This document shows positions 21,835-33,642 of a stretch of 64,000 nt of DNA, piece by piece; positions within the stretch are counted from its first letter, which is position 1, and every line of letters begins with the position of its first letter. Under the pieces are notes generated by a model, which saw only the letters and a program-made list of their open reading frames with translations, searched no databases and was not told the DNA's origin. The translations under genes and the position numbers were made by a program. Origin of the DNA: Lepidurus packardi (Eukaryota; Arthropoda; Branchiopoda; Notostraca; Triopsidae); contig JAKZAN010000001.1 in NCBI GenBank assembly GCA_023053545.1, positions 1,074,565-1,138,564 of the forward strand, in the 5' to 3' direction.

Positions 21835-24188
21835 ATATATGGAAGCATTTAGAAGTTTCGTTTTTTTTTTATTTTGGGAATTAAGGTGGAGAGGCAAAGA
21901 AATTTTCAGTACAGCAATTCTTAGAAAGGCTTAGTGAAAAGTGGAGTTATACAAGTACAACTTTCCTAGCCGTAGAATCTTTCAACCAAACTTTGCGTTT
22001 AAAAGATTCTTAGACTATTTTTCATGAAATTTCTGATCAACTTTTTCGTTTTTGTAAAGTTTTTTTTTAGACTATCTTCGACGATTTTGAAGTACACATT
22101 CCAATCTTTGGGTACTTCGATATTCGATTGCTTCCTAAGTTAACATTAGGGAACCTAATGTTAACCTAAACCATTAAGTTAACCTAAAAGAGCTCATTTA
22201 ACATTAACATGAACGTAACTGGGATAGCTGACGAATTCCCCGTAAAGGAATCTACTGTTGAAACAAACCATTGCGCTCCTTTCCGCATCTGACCTGGCAG
22301 ATCTTGTACTATACGTGTTTGGTGTGTACCCACCCTTCTTTCTAGGGTTAGGGTAGTAGGTAAGGGGGGCTGCTTGACATAGAATCCGACGTCAGTTCGC
22401 TTGTCCCATCAGTATTTAATTTCAAAAATACATGCACTTGCTGTGGGGTGACACTGTTTCAACCTCACATGCGCATACCCTTCTTATGCCTGAAGGGCAA
22501 GCCACCCCAAACTTAGAACTCGACTAGAGAATCCCTTATGGCTACAATTGATCCAAAGTTCCCCCTCTCTCTGTCTCTGTCTCTCTCTCTCACTCTCTTG
22601 CTAGCTTACTCTTCCCCGCTTTTACCTCGCTCCAAAGCTCTGCAGGCGCTTTACCGGCTGTTTGATGTACTGGCAGTAGGGCAGGTTTGGGGTAAGAAGA
22701 TTTCCATAAAGGGCTAAGATGGGGTTCAGGTGACGTTAGGCTTCTTAGAGACAAGAAAGCCTGTCCTAATATGAGTGACAAGTTTGGTTTCCGCTTTGTC
22801 TGGATCCCGGTGTGGGTACTAGGGATTGTGCCGGTACCGTCTAGTGACAGTAATTACTGTGGTTGGGTCCCGACTTTGTGACTCTAAGACTCGTAACAAG
22901 CTTCAAGAAGAGCTGATGGGGTTATTACAGAAGGGCCAACATAAATCCGGTAGTTATTCAAATGCTCACGATATTTCTACACGATATTTCTGAAATTGCT
23001 GTATGTTATTAGCGGTGGTATATAAGCCTCCAATCATGAGCTTAAACCGTAGATCAGACAACTGGGGCTTGTTTTCAATTAGAGGTCTTTTGTGGCTCGC
23101 TTCTCAGATCTGCACGGTTTTCAGCACTTATTACTGCAGATCTAGAGACGAAGAAATGTATGAATTAGGCAACAGGATATGGAAGAAATGTAATGCTTAG
23201 GCATTCAGTAAAGTTGGTAGAGAATTACAGACATGCGATCTTAAGTTACAGCAACAAAAAAGAGAAACCAGACAGAAATGAAAGCAGAAATGTTTACACA
23301 GAAATAAAGACGGCAGATTAAGGAATGACTAAACAGGAATAGGACGACTGTCATAAACGTACGAATTTGAAATGAAAACAACCAGATCAGTGGGCAAATA
23401 TCTGAAAATTCTGAAATGAAGATATAAAGTTGGGCAGAAATAGAGTCCGAGAAGCCTCCGGCATACCAGAAATGAAATTTTACCCCAAAAATTCCAACTT
23501 GGATGGCTGTCAGAAGTTTTGTGTCCCAAGCGTAGTTTCCTAAAGCTCCGCGTTACTTTTGAATTCGCATTTAGTATTTCAGACTGTCGTGCGTCATGCC
23601 ACATTGCCCTGATCGGTTTTCTTGCTGCAGCTGCAGAACTACTACAAATACCTGGTTTTTATCTCTGTCGGATATGGCCTGAGGAGCAATACTGATCTAG
23701 CCTCGTGTCGAATCTAAAGTATTTGGGAGAAAAGTATCGGGCGAGAACATCCAAGCAATTTGTAGAATGATTTATATTCTAAAAGCTTCTTGCTTTCTTT
23801 CTTTTTCCAAACTGTATTCGCCACGTGCACAAGAAACTATCGGAAAACAAACAAGAGTAAACGATCAACGGAAATGGAATGCGTTATTGAAGACTAACGG
23901 AATTCACGAGATCTGAAATGAAGCTGGCAAAAGAAAACAAGATATAGCCACTGACAGAAATCTACCCCAACAGAAATAGGAGAACCGATACTGCCGCACG
24001 TTTTTTATGCTGCAGGAAGATGCGGAGCGAGATGAAGAGAGAAAAAAACACAGGCTGACGAAGCATTCACTTTTCTTCAATCCGATTACGGAACTCTCAG
24101 TCAATCTTTGTGTGGAGCTGAAGACAGGTACAGTTAAAATCCAGTATTTCTTTCCTTGGCTGCAGAATGGGACAGGGTAGTTACAGTC
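21835..24188. other. Intergenic 3' flank of the Spaetzle-like gene, no other gene
   Basis: No protein or RNA gene was recognised. It includes a CT-rich microsatellite at about 22564-22601 and a cluster of CAGAAAT words at 23270-23970. A small direct repeat around AACATTAGGGAACCTAATG near 22145 forms a short palindrome. Confidence 0.5.
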
Positions 24189-27100
24189 TTAAGGACGGGG
24201 AAAGGAAGCGAGAGGAGGGGTGGTTGGGATTACCGGCTGGGCTAGACTGACAATGCAATCGCAGTTACTGGGAATGTCGATCAGATCCATCTTTAAAGGG
24301 CCGCCTTCCTTGGAATCCGGTACGACGTAAACCATGCGAGGCAATACTGTCTGTTGGCAACGGCCTTGAACTAGGCTTGTCACGTTGGACCTTTTTTATG
24401 TAATAATAACATTAGAATTTAGGAGGTTTTATAGACCCAAGGGGTGTTTTTATTGTTGAACATTTACCCGCACTTTCGGTACGCGATGGGCTGGGCGAAG
24501 CTCTCCTTGCCTTGGATAATTTCCACCACTTTATTGGCCGTTAAGGAAAAACCGAACATAGGGAAGGCAATTTCTGTAGAGACTTGGCAGCAAGTTGGCA
24601 TAGCTACGCAGGAATCGGGACATGTGTTCTTGTCTAAACCACCGCATAGAAACCGTTTTTTCTTATTAATATTTCTTTTCTTCAAATCATAACTCTTCCA
24701 TTTGAAGCGACTTCCTTTTAGAATGAGGAGATATCTGTATAATAGCTAGAACAGTATATAGTGTAGAATAACAATATAGAGGTTCACAGTCGGATACGGC
24801 CACGCGACACAAGGACTACGAACCCCGACTTAAGGACAACAGACCCCGACAGAAAGACGACAATAATCGCTAGCATTACGGACATGGCGTTTGGATTGAC
24901 ATTTTTGGAGGAACTTTCTAGTGCAATCTATTGGATTGGACTAGTGCAATCACGGTAAAGTGTGTGACCATTCTTTTTCGGAAGAATACTGGAGAAAGTT
25001 AAAAAAGAATTGCCACCCAAACACCATTTGTGAATTATCGTCGTCCTAGTGTCGGGGTCCGTTGTCCTGGCGCAATTTTTAATGCGGCTTAAGCACCTTT
25101 GAATATCATTGGTGCTTAAACCAATGAGAAAAGACTTTTTGAACTCGAAAGGCTATTGGTCCCTTTAAAAGATCATGGAATCGTCTACCCTTGTCATCCT
25201 ATATAAGATATACAAAAAATGGTAGCTAGAGACAGTATACAGAAAGATAGATGAACTGTACCAGAAAAGTGGTCTCAATGGTAAAAATCCTGAGAATAGT
25301 TTGGTTTTAAATCAAAAATCCGTTTTCAAATGGGGCGACTAGGGCAATCACAATTTGTTTTTAACGAAACACATTTGGGTTGTTGTTTACCCGATAGAAA
25401 TAGGGTAGGGGTTAAGCCCGATTCTTTTTGCACCCTACCCATTTATTTACTTTTCATCCTTAGGTAATCTTCCAAACTATTATCCCCTTTTTTTCTCCCC
25501 CTGCGATAGAGCGGACCCTTTTGCTTGTCCTAGTCCTCCCTTCTAGTTCCCATCACAGCACCCGCTCTCCCCCTTGCCCTCCGTTGCTCTCGCACCCTTT
25601 CTGAGCTATACCTGCCCGAAAACTCTACTAGCCCTTCCTTGGACCCTTTCCTTTCTAAATGGTCATGTCCTCCCCTCCGTTTCTAGTTTTCATTCTTGGG
25701 GTATCAACTATTATCCCCTTTTTGCTCCCCCTGCGATAGAGCGGACCCTTTTTAGCTTGTCCTAGTCCTCCCTTCTAGTTCCCATCACCCCACCCGCTCT
25801 CCCCCTTGTCCTCCATTGCTCTCGTACCCTTTCTGAGCTATACCTGCCCGAAAACTCTACTAGCCCTTCCTTGGACCCTTTCCTTTCTAAATGGTCATGT
25901 CCTCCCCTCCGTTTCTAGTTTACGTCGAACACGTTTCTACTTTTCATTGTTGAGGTATCCCTTTAGGCGCACCTACTGTGCACCACCTTAGAGGGGCAAA
26001 GCTCCTCCCCCACTCGCGTTTATTATCCTACGTACTTTTGTCCCTCAACGGCGGCCCGCCCTACGCTTATTTCACCCTATTAGATCCAAAGCATCTCTTC
26101 TCTCCAACTTTTAGGCCTTCGTCCCATTCCCCCAATTTTTTTTCAATACAAAAGTAGTTTTTCTGAGCTTTAATCCTTCCCTACTTTAGTTTCAACCACA
26201 AATCAATTGCCCATCCCTACCGCATGTGTTCCTTTCCCTTTTTTCGAAAAAAAATAAAAATATCATCCTGATTTGAAGCAAATTTAATTCTTTTAATTTG
26301 AAATCCAGTTCATCTTCTTGGGGAAAACTTCTGGAATCGTTGCTCTCTATATGGATTAAACTATTTTAAACAATTTAAACATTTTAAACTATTTTTGTAA
26401 AACTTTGAAGGAGTGTAGCGTTAATGTACCCCCAAACTGTTACGTAAATCTATTAAGCGGATAATTTGGTGTATAGAGGGGTTTTACCTTTAGCTTGGAT
26501 AGCTTCGCGCGGTTGAGAATCAACAGAATCGCTAACAGGGGTGAGCGGGCCCTTAGCGGAGCGGAAGAACTGGTCGTGGAGGGGAGTGTTGGTTGTGTAG
26601 AGTTGAGTGAGTTTGGCCAACTTGGCTTTCCAATCCTTGTCGTCCTGTTTGGAAGCACATATCCATTTAGTAAACGTTTGAAAAGCCCTTTTACCCTCGT
26701 ACACACATACGTTCCCCACAACCTTTGACCTACCTGAATGGCTCGTGACGAACGGTGGTGGCCACGCCCAGGCCACGTACATTGCTCGTGCAAAAGTAAA
26801 TCGCCGTACAAACCAGGACTGATTTCTGGGCAGGTCGACTTGTCCAAAGCTTCTGTCGTACATCCACAAAATCATTTTAATAGCGATTCAAATTGAGTCA
26901 GTGAAATTCTCAATTAAATTGTAAATTTAACCCTTCTGAATTTGAAACTAAATTCTAAATTTCAATCGTAGATCGAATGGTAAATAAATTGTTGAATAAA
27001 ACCACGTAAAATTAACACAAAAGTTACACATTATTTTGAAATAGAATGTAAATCGAAATTTAATGATATTCAAATGGAAATCCATATTGGAAATAATTCC

Positions 27101-27462
27101 TGGAATCGGAGAGATCGGAGATTTCAAGGTATTTCTATGGAATCTACTTTGAATTTTTTACAACGAATTGCTATAGAAATCGTTTTCGTTTTCATAAGGT
27201 AACGATAGCAAATCTAAACAGGATTCCACAAAAGTAAAACAGAAATCGAGCCATGGCCGTTACATCTCCCTGGGGTGATATAAAGCATTCCCTGAGCGAA
27301 TTTCAAAAACGAAATTGCCTTCGATGTCGATCTCCTTTGGGTTGGCAGAACTGTGTTTTTACCTGAGTTGGAATGAAGCGAGTTGACGCAGGGAGGAATC
27401 AGAATAGTTAGTGCGAGGACTTGGAAGGCTCCAAAGATCGTTAGCCCATAAGTAGAAGCCAT
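24189..27462 (-). CDS. Secreted Spaetzle-like cystine-knot protein (5 exons, 247 aa)
   Basis: Exons on the minus strand are 27462-27363, 26852-26734, 26644-26488, 24633-24468 and 24390-24189 (stop TAA). All have GT-AG borders and matching phases (1, 0, 1, 2). The last acceptor (24392-24391) has a weak pyrimidine tract but is the only one tried that keeps frame. The protein has a signal peptide (about residues 1-28), a pro-region with C41 and C58, then a Cys-rich C-terminal domain with C130, C134, C140, C141, C180, C192, C224 and C226. The pattern CCQVSTEIAFP...VVEIIQG...QPIAYRKC...RCQQ...DLIDIPSNCDCIV resembles the Spaetzle/neurotrophin fold, by eye nearest the Spz3/Spz4 style. Family members are secreted ligands of Toll-type receptors or neurotrophic factors. 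There is no clear dibasic-rich processing site directly before the domain. An N-glycosylation site (NVT) is at 183-185. Family assignment is moderate; gene structure is stronger. Confidence 0.7.
24834..25067. mobile_element. Hairpin (foldback/MITE-like) element, 234 bp
   Basis: The left arm begins GGACAACAGACCCCGACA (24834) and the right arm ends TGTCGGGGTCCGTTGTCC (25067). The arms are imperfect inverted copies for about 57-67 bp and flank a loop of about 110 bp. A second partial copy of the left-arm phrase (GGACTACGAACCCCGACTT) lies just outside at 24813. The element sits in an intron of the Spaetzle-like gene. No clean target-site duplication was seen. Confidence 0.6.
25476..25925. repeat. 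Tandem duplication, unit about 232 bp, two copies
   Basis: The copies start at about 25476 and 25709 (ACTATTATCCCCTTTTT). They share CCTGCGATAGAGCGGACCC, CTTTCTGAGCTATACCTGCC and GGTCATGTCCTCCCCTCCG. The sequence is strongly pyrimidine-rich on the plus strand. It is intronic to the Spaetzle-like gene. Matching open frames in the two copies reflect the duplication only. Confidence 0.9.
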
Positions 27463-28234
27463 GTCTTCTTTTACCCTTTTTTTCCTTTTCACACGTTAGT
27501 TTTGAGGAATCCTTTGACACTTCTTAAGACACTTGAGGGGGGAAAAGGGGCAAGTGGGACGTCAGCCAAACGTAAATCCAGTGGAGCACGATAGCGCAGA
27601 GCTAAAGATCTTTCGAAAGAAGAACTCGCAACTGTTAAAACCAGTGAACCAGGACCTTGGAAGAGAAAGGGGGGTAGGATTGGACGACAGTTCTGAACGT
27701 TGTTTGGGACCTTTTTAAACTTTGGTGGCCCAAGGGGGCAAAAAAGTAGAGTGGCATGGGGAAAGGAAAGATGAAAAAGGTTAGAGAAAGGGCGAAAGTG
27801 TGGCTTATAGTAGGAACGTATAAAAATTGAATCGAAGGCAAAAGGAGGAAAGACTGTACCATGTGGTTGCGTGTAGAAACGATGAGCTTGGCGACGTCAC
27901 ATAAGTTGGGCTTGTTTTGTGATATGTCACGGATAGCGTGAAAGGGCCTCGCAGATAGTTTCGGTTGAATATTGCAAACCACTCCATCTCGTGGGAAGCC
28001 AAGGTTGGCGTGCGGATTTGCTAGAGCACGCGAACAGCGAGAGGGGCTGTCGATAGGGAAAATGCTGGCGTCACCCAGACTGAGCTTTTGGAAATGAGGT
28101 CCCGTGTGCTTCAATGAAAACCGGTAAGGACAAGAGACTAGAAATTTTAAGGGGAAGCAATGTTACTGCAGCGTTTGGACAAAAAAGGGACTTGTGGTTC
28201 CCACTTTCTGTGGTTATTTTCAACGCTTGGGTGT
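27463..28234. other. 5' flank of the Spaetzle-like gene
   Basis: This should hold the promoter and any 5'UTR exon of the Spaetzle-like gene. A minus-strand open frame of about 100 codons ends near a possible donor at 27863-27858 (CATGGTACAG), but it has no recognisable domain and no partner exon, so it is not called as coding. Confidence 0.4.
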
Positions 28235-29640
28235 TTGACAGCTGACGTGTAGGTTTGAGCACTGTAGATATGGGGAAGAAATTTGTAAGATGCCTAAAGA
28301 ATTTTCGAAGAAATAGGGCCAAATTTGTAAGAAATGTCGAGGAATTCGAAAGACATTGCAGGAAATTTAGAAAGCGAGATAAATGCGAAAGAAATGGCAC
28401 AGAAATCCTGTAGCATTCTGGAAGAAATGTAATTAATTTTGAAGAAATTTTGAAGCAATTCAAAGATGGAAGATTTAAGCTGACGTGTAAGTTTGAACCG
28501 TGTGGATATCGGGAAGACATTTTTAGCATGCCTAAAGAAATTTCGAAGAAATAGGGCCAAATTTGTAAGAAATGTCGAGAAATTCGAAAGAAATTGCAGG
28601 AAATTTAAAAAGCGAGATAAATGGGAAAGAAATGGCACAGAAATTCGGTAGCATTGTGGAAGAAATATAATTAATTTTGAAGAAATTCATAAGCAATTCA
28701 GAGATGGAAGATTTCAGCTGACGTGCAAGTTTGAACCGTGTGGATACCGGGAATACATTTTTAAGATGCCAAAGAAATTTCGAAGAAATAGGGCAAAATT
28801 TGTAAGAATTGTCGAGAAATTCGAAAGACATTGCAGGAAATTTAGAAAGCGAGATAAATGCGAAAGAAACTGCTCAGAAATCCTGTAGCATTCTACAAGA
28901 AATATAATTATTTTTGACGAAATTCTGAAGCAATTCAAAGATGAAAGAATTCAGCTGACGTGCAAAGGAATACATTTTAAGATACCTAAAGAAATTTCGA
29001 AGAAATAGGGCGAAATTTGGAAAGAAATGGCGAGAAATTTGAAAGAAATGGCAGGAAATTCGGAGAAAAAGAGATAAATGCGGAAGAAAATGCACAGAAA
29101 TGTGGTAGCATTCTGGAAGAAATGTAATTAATTTTGAAGAAATTCTGAAGCAATTCAAAGATGGAAGATTTCAGCTAACGTGCAAGTTTAAACCGTGTGG
29201 ATATGGGGAAGAAACTTCTAAGATGCCTAAAGAAATTTCGAAGTAATAGGGCCAAATTTGTAAGAAATGTCGAGAAATTCGAAAGACATTGCAGGAAATT
29301 TAGAAAGCGAGATAAATGCGGAAGAAATTGCACAGAAATCCGGTAGCATTCTGGAAGAAATATAATTAATTTTGAAGAAATTCTGAAGCAATTCAAAGAT
29401 TTCAGCTGACGTGCAAGTTTGAACGGTGTGGATATCGAGAATACATTTTTAGGATGCCTGAAGAAATTTCGAAGAAATAGAGCCAAATTTGTAAGAAATG
29501 TCGATAAATTCGAAAGAAATTGCAGGAAATTTAGAAAGCGAGATAAATGTGAAAAAATTGCACAGAAATTCGATAAAATTGTAGAAAAAATATAGCTACA
29601 ATTAAAAAAATTCTGAAGCACTTAAAATAAATTTAAAGAC
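28235..29640. repeat. Tandem array, unit about 220-238 bp, six copies
   Basis: GCTGACGTG (or GCTAACGTG) recurs at 28241, 28479, 28717, 28954, 29174 and 29405. Each unit holds AAATTTCGAAGAAATAGGG, GTAAGAAATGTCGAG, ATTGCAGGAAATTTAGAAAG and GAAGCAATTCAAAGATGG. The composition is strongly purine-rich on the plus strand (GAAA/AGAAAT words). Minus-strand open frames repeat the same residues in every unit and are not genes. Confidence 0.92.
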
Positions 29641-31839
29641 ATTTAAATTTAGGAACTTTGGAAGAAATGTAGTTAAATGTAGCGACCTTCTGAAGCAGTG
29701 ACAAGAAATTCACGCAGATTGAAGTTGGAGAAATCTTGAAGAAATTTTGGAAAACTAGAAATCAATACGTCTTTCTTAAGTATATCGTTTATTTGTGACT
29801 TTTAAACGGCGTAGAAATATTTAAGGCGTTATTTTCATCTTCCATCCATTAAAGTCACTCATATTTCACAGTAAAAGTCTTACGAAAGCAAAGCGGCGTC
29901 TTCCTTTGTGTAGCTTGATTTGTTGGGTAGGCAATACTTTTGCCAAATCTCTGAAGTTATATATGGCTGCCTTAGAAAGAGGTTTTATTATGGAAATTTC
30001 TCCCTCCCCCAGAAGAAATTCGATTTTTTTCTTATAAAAAAAAATTAAAAATTTATTTAGCGATCGGTTGTGACGGAGTTTTTACCGTAGCAGAATGAGA
30101 ATAATTTCCGTTCTTTTTTTAAATTTTTTTTTTTCGCAGCTATTCTAACCCCTGATGTCCCCGACTACATCTACCCCCAAATCGCTATTTGTCCAGCCAC
30201 AAATGACTTGGAACTTTGTTTTTCCTTCGGGCAAGAATACCCATGGAATAATTTTTCAAATACTGTATAGAGCGAACTCTGCCAAATCTTGTTTTTCTGG
30301 GGTTATCAGAAGGTTATTTCTATTTCTATGGAAATTTCTGCATGTTTGCTATGGATTCATGTTACGAATTCATTTTTTTTATTTATTTTGGCCTTACTGA
30401 TTACGATGAAATCTTTTGAGTTATTTGACTCTTGCAATGGCCAGTAGTTTTCCTTTCGGGCTGCAGTAATGTTAGCTTGAATGCAGTGTGAAACTACCTG
30501 GCGGGATCCGTCCTAGAGACAAGAATTTTCGTGTGCAAGTAGATTGGGGACAAACGCGATATAGCGATTAAACGTGTTTAGGTAACAGAACATGGGCTCC
30601 TCGTGTTGGCAGTTTTATGTTGCCATGCCTTATCTGCCACGAGTTTTTGTGCTTTAATTACGGACGGTTCTAACTGTCAAGCATAAGAAATTAACGGCTC
30701 TTGTCGCGACTTGTACTCCACACTGAGCCAGAAATTCAGGATTCAGTTGCAACGATGTTTATTTCTGCAAGTTTCTTGCAGTTAAATTCTATGTGAAGTT
30801 TGGCAGACTTTTATTTTATTTCTTAAAAGCAATGTGAAAGATCTTGTACTCGGAACGGTCCGTACAGCAGCAGCAATGGAAGGTTAGAAATAGAGTACGA
30901 ATTTATGGAAGAAACAGGGTAGCAATTTCAGCTCATTTATTACTGAATGTTTTTACTTAACTTTTTTTTTTCGGGAAGTTTGCTCACTTTTTATTTCTTA
31001 TTTATTTCTTCATTTCTTCTTTAGTTTGAAGCATGGAAATAGTTTTCATACCTAGAGGAAAAGTCCGTAAAAAAGATTTTTGGCTTTACACATTGCTTCA
31101 GTATTTTAGTAATAAAAGTTAGTTATGTAAACGCACATTTCCCTCCTATTTCTATAGGAGGGAAATGGACGTTAATTTCTGCAAGTTCCGTCCCTGCCTA
31201 AGGGTACTAAAGCTTAATATTTCGTCTTCATACCTTCCACTTCCATTACTGCTTCCAGGGAGTCGGGCCCCCCTTCAGCAGTCATAAACCCATTTCTGCG
31301 GACATTAGGGGGCGATAGAAAGTATGTACGCTACCAGAATTCATCTTTCTAGAATTTTTCTGTTTTGTCTTCAGAGTACTACAAGAGGTTCAGCTGCTGC
31401 CAAGTCAAAGATATCTGAAAGCTTTTACATGAACAATGAGGGCCAGGGTGGGTGGAAAGGAAGTCTCCCAGGAGTAAGGAAGTTAGTTCGGGAAGCACAC
31501 AGAACGAGTTAGCAGCGTCACTTGCACCTAATTAAACTTTCATGCCCTACGGCATGGGAAGGAGCTCCATTAGTTAACTGTCCTACAAAGCTAAGGGAAA
31601 AGAAAATAACTGTAAAAAAATCACCCGGGAATTTTATCCGAACGTTTACAGCTGAAACTTTCGCCTTACCCGTTAAAACCGTTTCAAGTAATAGGCAGCA
31701 TTAATTAGCCCTTCCTCCCACCCTCCCCGTAGAGAAATAAAGAACCAGTTCAAAACCAAGCGCTTCTAAGAAAATAGAATCAATCTTGGCCCCTCTTCAA
31801 ACCTTGTTTTCCTATTTCTGAGTTAGTACTGTGAGTTAA
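29641..31839. other. Intergenic, no confident gene
   Basis: No gene could be supported. One exon-like stretch on the plus strand starts after a strong acceptor (poly-T then GCAG at 30138) and stays open for about 43 codons to a TAG near 30268, but it has no recognised domain or partner exon. The rest is AT-rich with CAGAAAT words. Confidence 0.4.
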
Positions 31840-32600
31840 GGCTCCCGCATACCTTAGTTTATTGACATGAAACAGTTGCAGATGGCGCTGATGTTTGTTA
31901 TGGTTTTGCGAAACCCTTACGTAAGAAGTTTTCCTATTTTGAATTAGTACTTTGAGTTCAAGCTCCCGCATACCTTACCTTCTGGCTCAGCACAGTCATA
32001 GATGGCGCTGATGTTTGTTATTGTTTGCAAAAGCTTTATACCTTAGCTTCTGGCCCAGCAGTCATAGATGGCGCTGATGTTTGTTATTCTTTGCCAAAGC
32101 TTCATACCGTAGCTTCTGGCTCAGCACAGTCACGGATGGCGCTGATGTTTGTTATGGTTTTGCCAAAGCCTTACGTAAGAAGTTTTCCTATTTTGAGTTA
32201 GTACTTTGAGTTCCAGCTCCCGCATACCTTAGCTTCTGGCTCAGCACAGTCATAGATGGCGCTGATGTTTGTTATGGTTTTGCGAAAGCCTTACGTAAGA
32301 AGTATTCCTATCTTGAGTTAGCCTTTGAGTTCCAGCTCCCGCATACCTTAGCTTCCGGCTCTGCACAGTCACAGATGGCGCTGATGTTTGTTATTGTTTG
32401 CAAAAGCTTCATACCTTAGCTTCTGGCTCAGCACAGTCACAGATGGCGCTGATGTTTGTTATGGTTTTGCGAAAGCCTTACGTAAGAAGTTTTCCTATCT
32501 TGAGTTAGCCTTTGAGTTCCAGCTCCCGCATACCTTAGCTTCTGGCTCAGCAAAGTCACAGATGGCGCTGATGTTTGTTATTGTTTTGCAAAAGCCTTAA
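31840..32600. repeat. Tandem array with two unit lengths (about 66-68 and 119-121 bp)
   Basis: GATGGCGCTGATGTTTG recurs at 31880, 32001, 32067, 32135, 32255, 32374, 32442 and 32561, a spacing of 121, 66, 68, 120, 119, 68 and 119 bp. Short units consist of CATACCTTAGCTTCTGGCTC, CAGCACAGTCACA and the GATGGCGCTG core. Long units carry an additional block of about 53 bp (TTACGTAAGAAGTTTTCCTA, TTGAGTTAG, TCCAGCTCCCGC). The core is the reverse complement of the 184-bp array core at 10905-12012. Confidence 0.92.
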
Positions 32601-33642
32601 GAAAGTAAATAAAGAAACATAGCCATTGGCCTTTAAAATAAAAAAAATATTTCTAAGCTGGTTTTGCTTCTGCAAAGTACAACTGGTTACCCCAGTTTTA
32701 ATGTATTTCTGCTCTTTAATTTGTTTAGCTGCGTAAGAATGAATTGAGTTAACGGAATTAGCTCCCGGTCCTTTTTCTCACACAAAGTTGTCGTTTTAAA
32801 TTAACTGAAAATCGTTTGTGCTCTAGTTGCCAAGTCCCTATTGCTGCAGCAAGTTAATGTCTGTGCCTTTCGCTTTCGAAGCTTTCGCTTCGTCTGCAGA
32901 ACACCTTCTTCATGTCCAATGGAGAGTGAGCATAAACAGGGCTCATTAACTCACCCATGATCTTTTCCAGGAATAACCTAGGTTCTCCGGCCAATGTACA
33001 TGGAGGCAGAAATAAAAGTACCAGTAGCAAAGATCTTCCAAAGAAATACAAAAAAATCATGCTTTTTAAGTGTCCACATAAATTGCTCCGAAATGTTACA
33101 AAAGCTTATGTTGGTGTATAGGAAATTACTTTCCTAAACAAAAAAGTTAGAAAAACTGACTCGTAATGCTGCGGCTTTGCTTTACTGGAGGAAAAACCGT
33201 TTATCTTCCACTTTTTTTTTTTTTTTTCTTTTTCAATTTTCAGTCAAAGCGGTCCTCCGCCGTCAGGTTAATCGGTTTCTCTCCCCCCCAAAAGGCTGCA
33301 CAGTGAAAGGGAGCGAAGAAATAAAAGTGGAAAAAAACTGCGGCTTGAAAATTTCAAGTTTTTCAATGAGGATTGGTCTCGGATTGGGGCGAAAGGGAAC
33401 AGGCAACAGTAGACTGCGAAAGGAAGTAATCTTGGGAATTGTCTCCCCAATTTTCTCGTTTATTGACAACTTGCGGTGCTAACGCGTCTCTTTACGGGCA
33501 CAATGTGTAGTTTAAGCCCACCCCAACCCCCTTTGCTCTGTCACTGGCAATGGTTTACAAAAAAGGCTAATACAAAAGTTCGAGGGGGCAGAAATAGTCC
33601 TAGAGAGAGAAACAGAAATAAGGTTTTCGTGTTAAAGATTTC
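32601..33642. other. 3' flank of the sushi-MAM-SMB membrane protein gene
   Basis: No gene was seen. A minus-strand AATAAA (plus-strand TTTATT at about 33459-33464) lies roughly 180 bp beyond the stop codon of the membrane-protein gene and is a plausible polyadenylation signal. Other open frames are short and lack motifs. Confidence 0.45.

Noticed and set aside
25574-25991. Two similar short open frames as a duplicated gene pair
   Set aside because: They are the same frame in the two copies of a 232-bp pyrimidine-rich tandem repeat inside an intron.
27635-28114. Minus-strand open frame upstream of the Spaetzle-like gene
   Set aside because: It was considered as an upstream coding exon, but no in-frame junction to the signal-peptide exon could be supported and the signal peptide already provides a natural start.
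28294-29621. Several minus-strand open frames with repeated Leu/Phe/Ser-rich sequence
   Set aside because: Each follows the 235-bp tandem array and repeats the same residues per unit, so the openness is a by-product of the purine-rich repeat.
30139-30268. Exon-like stretch after a strong acceptor, about 43 codons open
   Set aside because: It ends in a stop with no donor, has no partner exon, and shows no recognisable domain.
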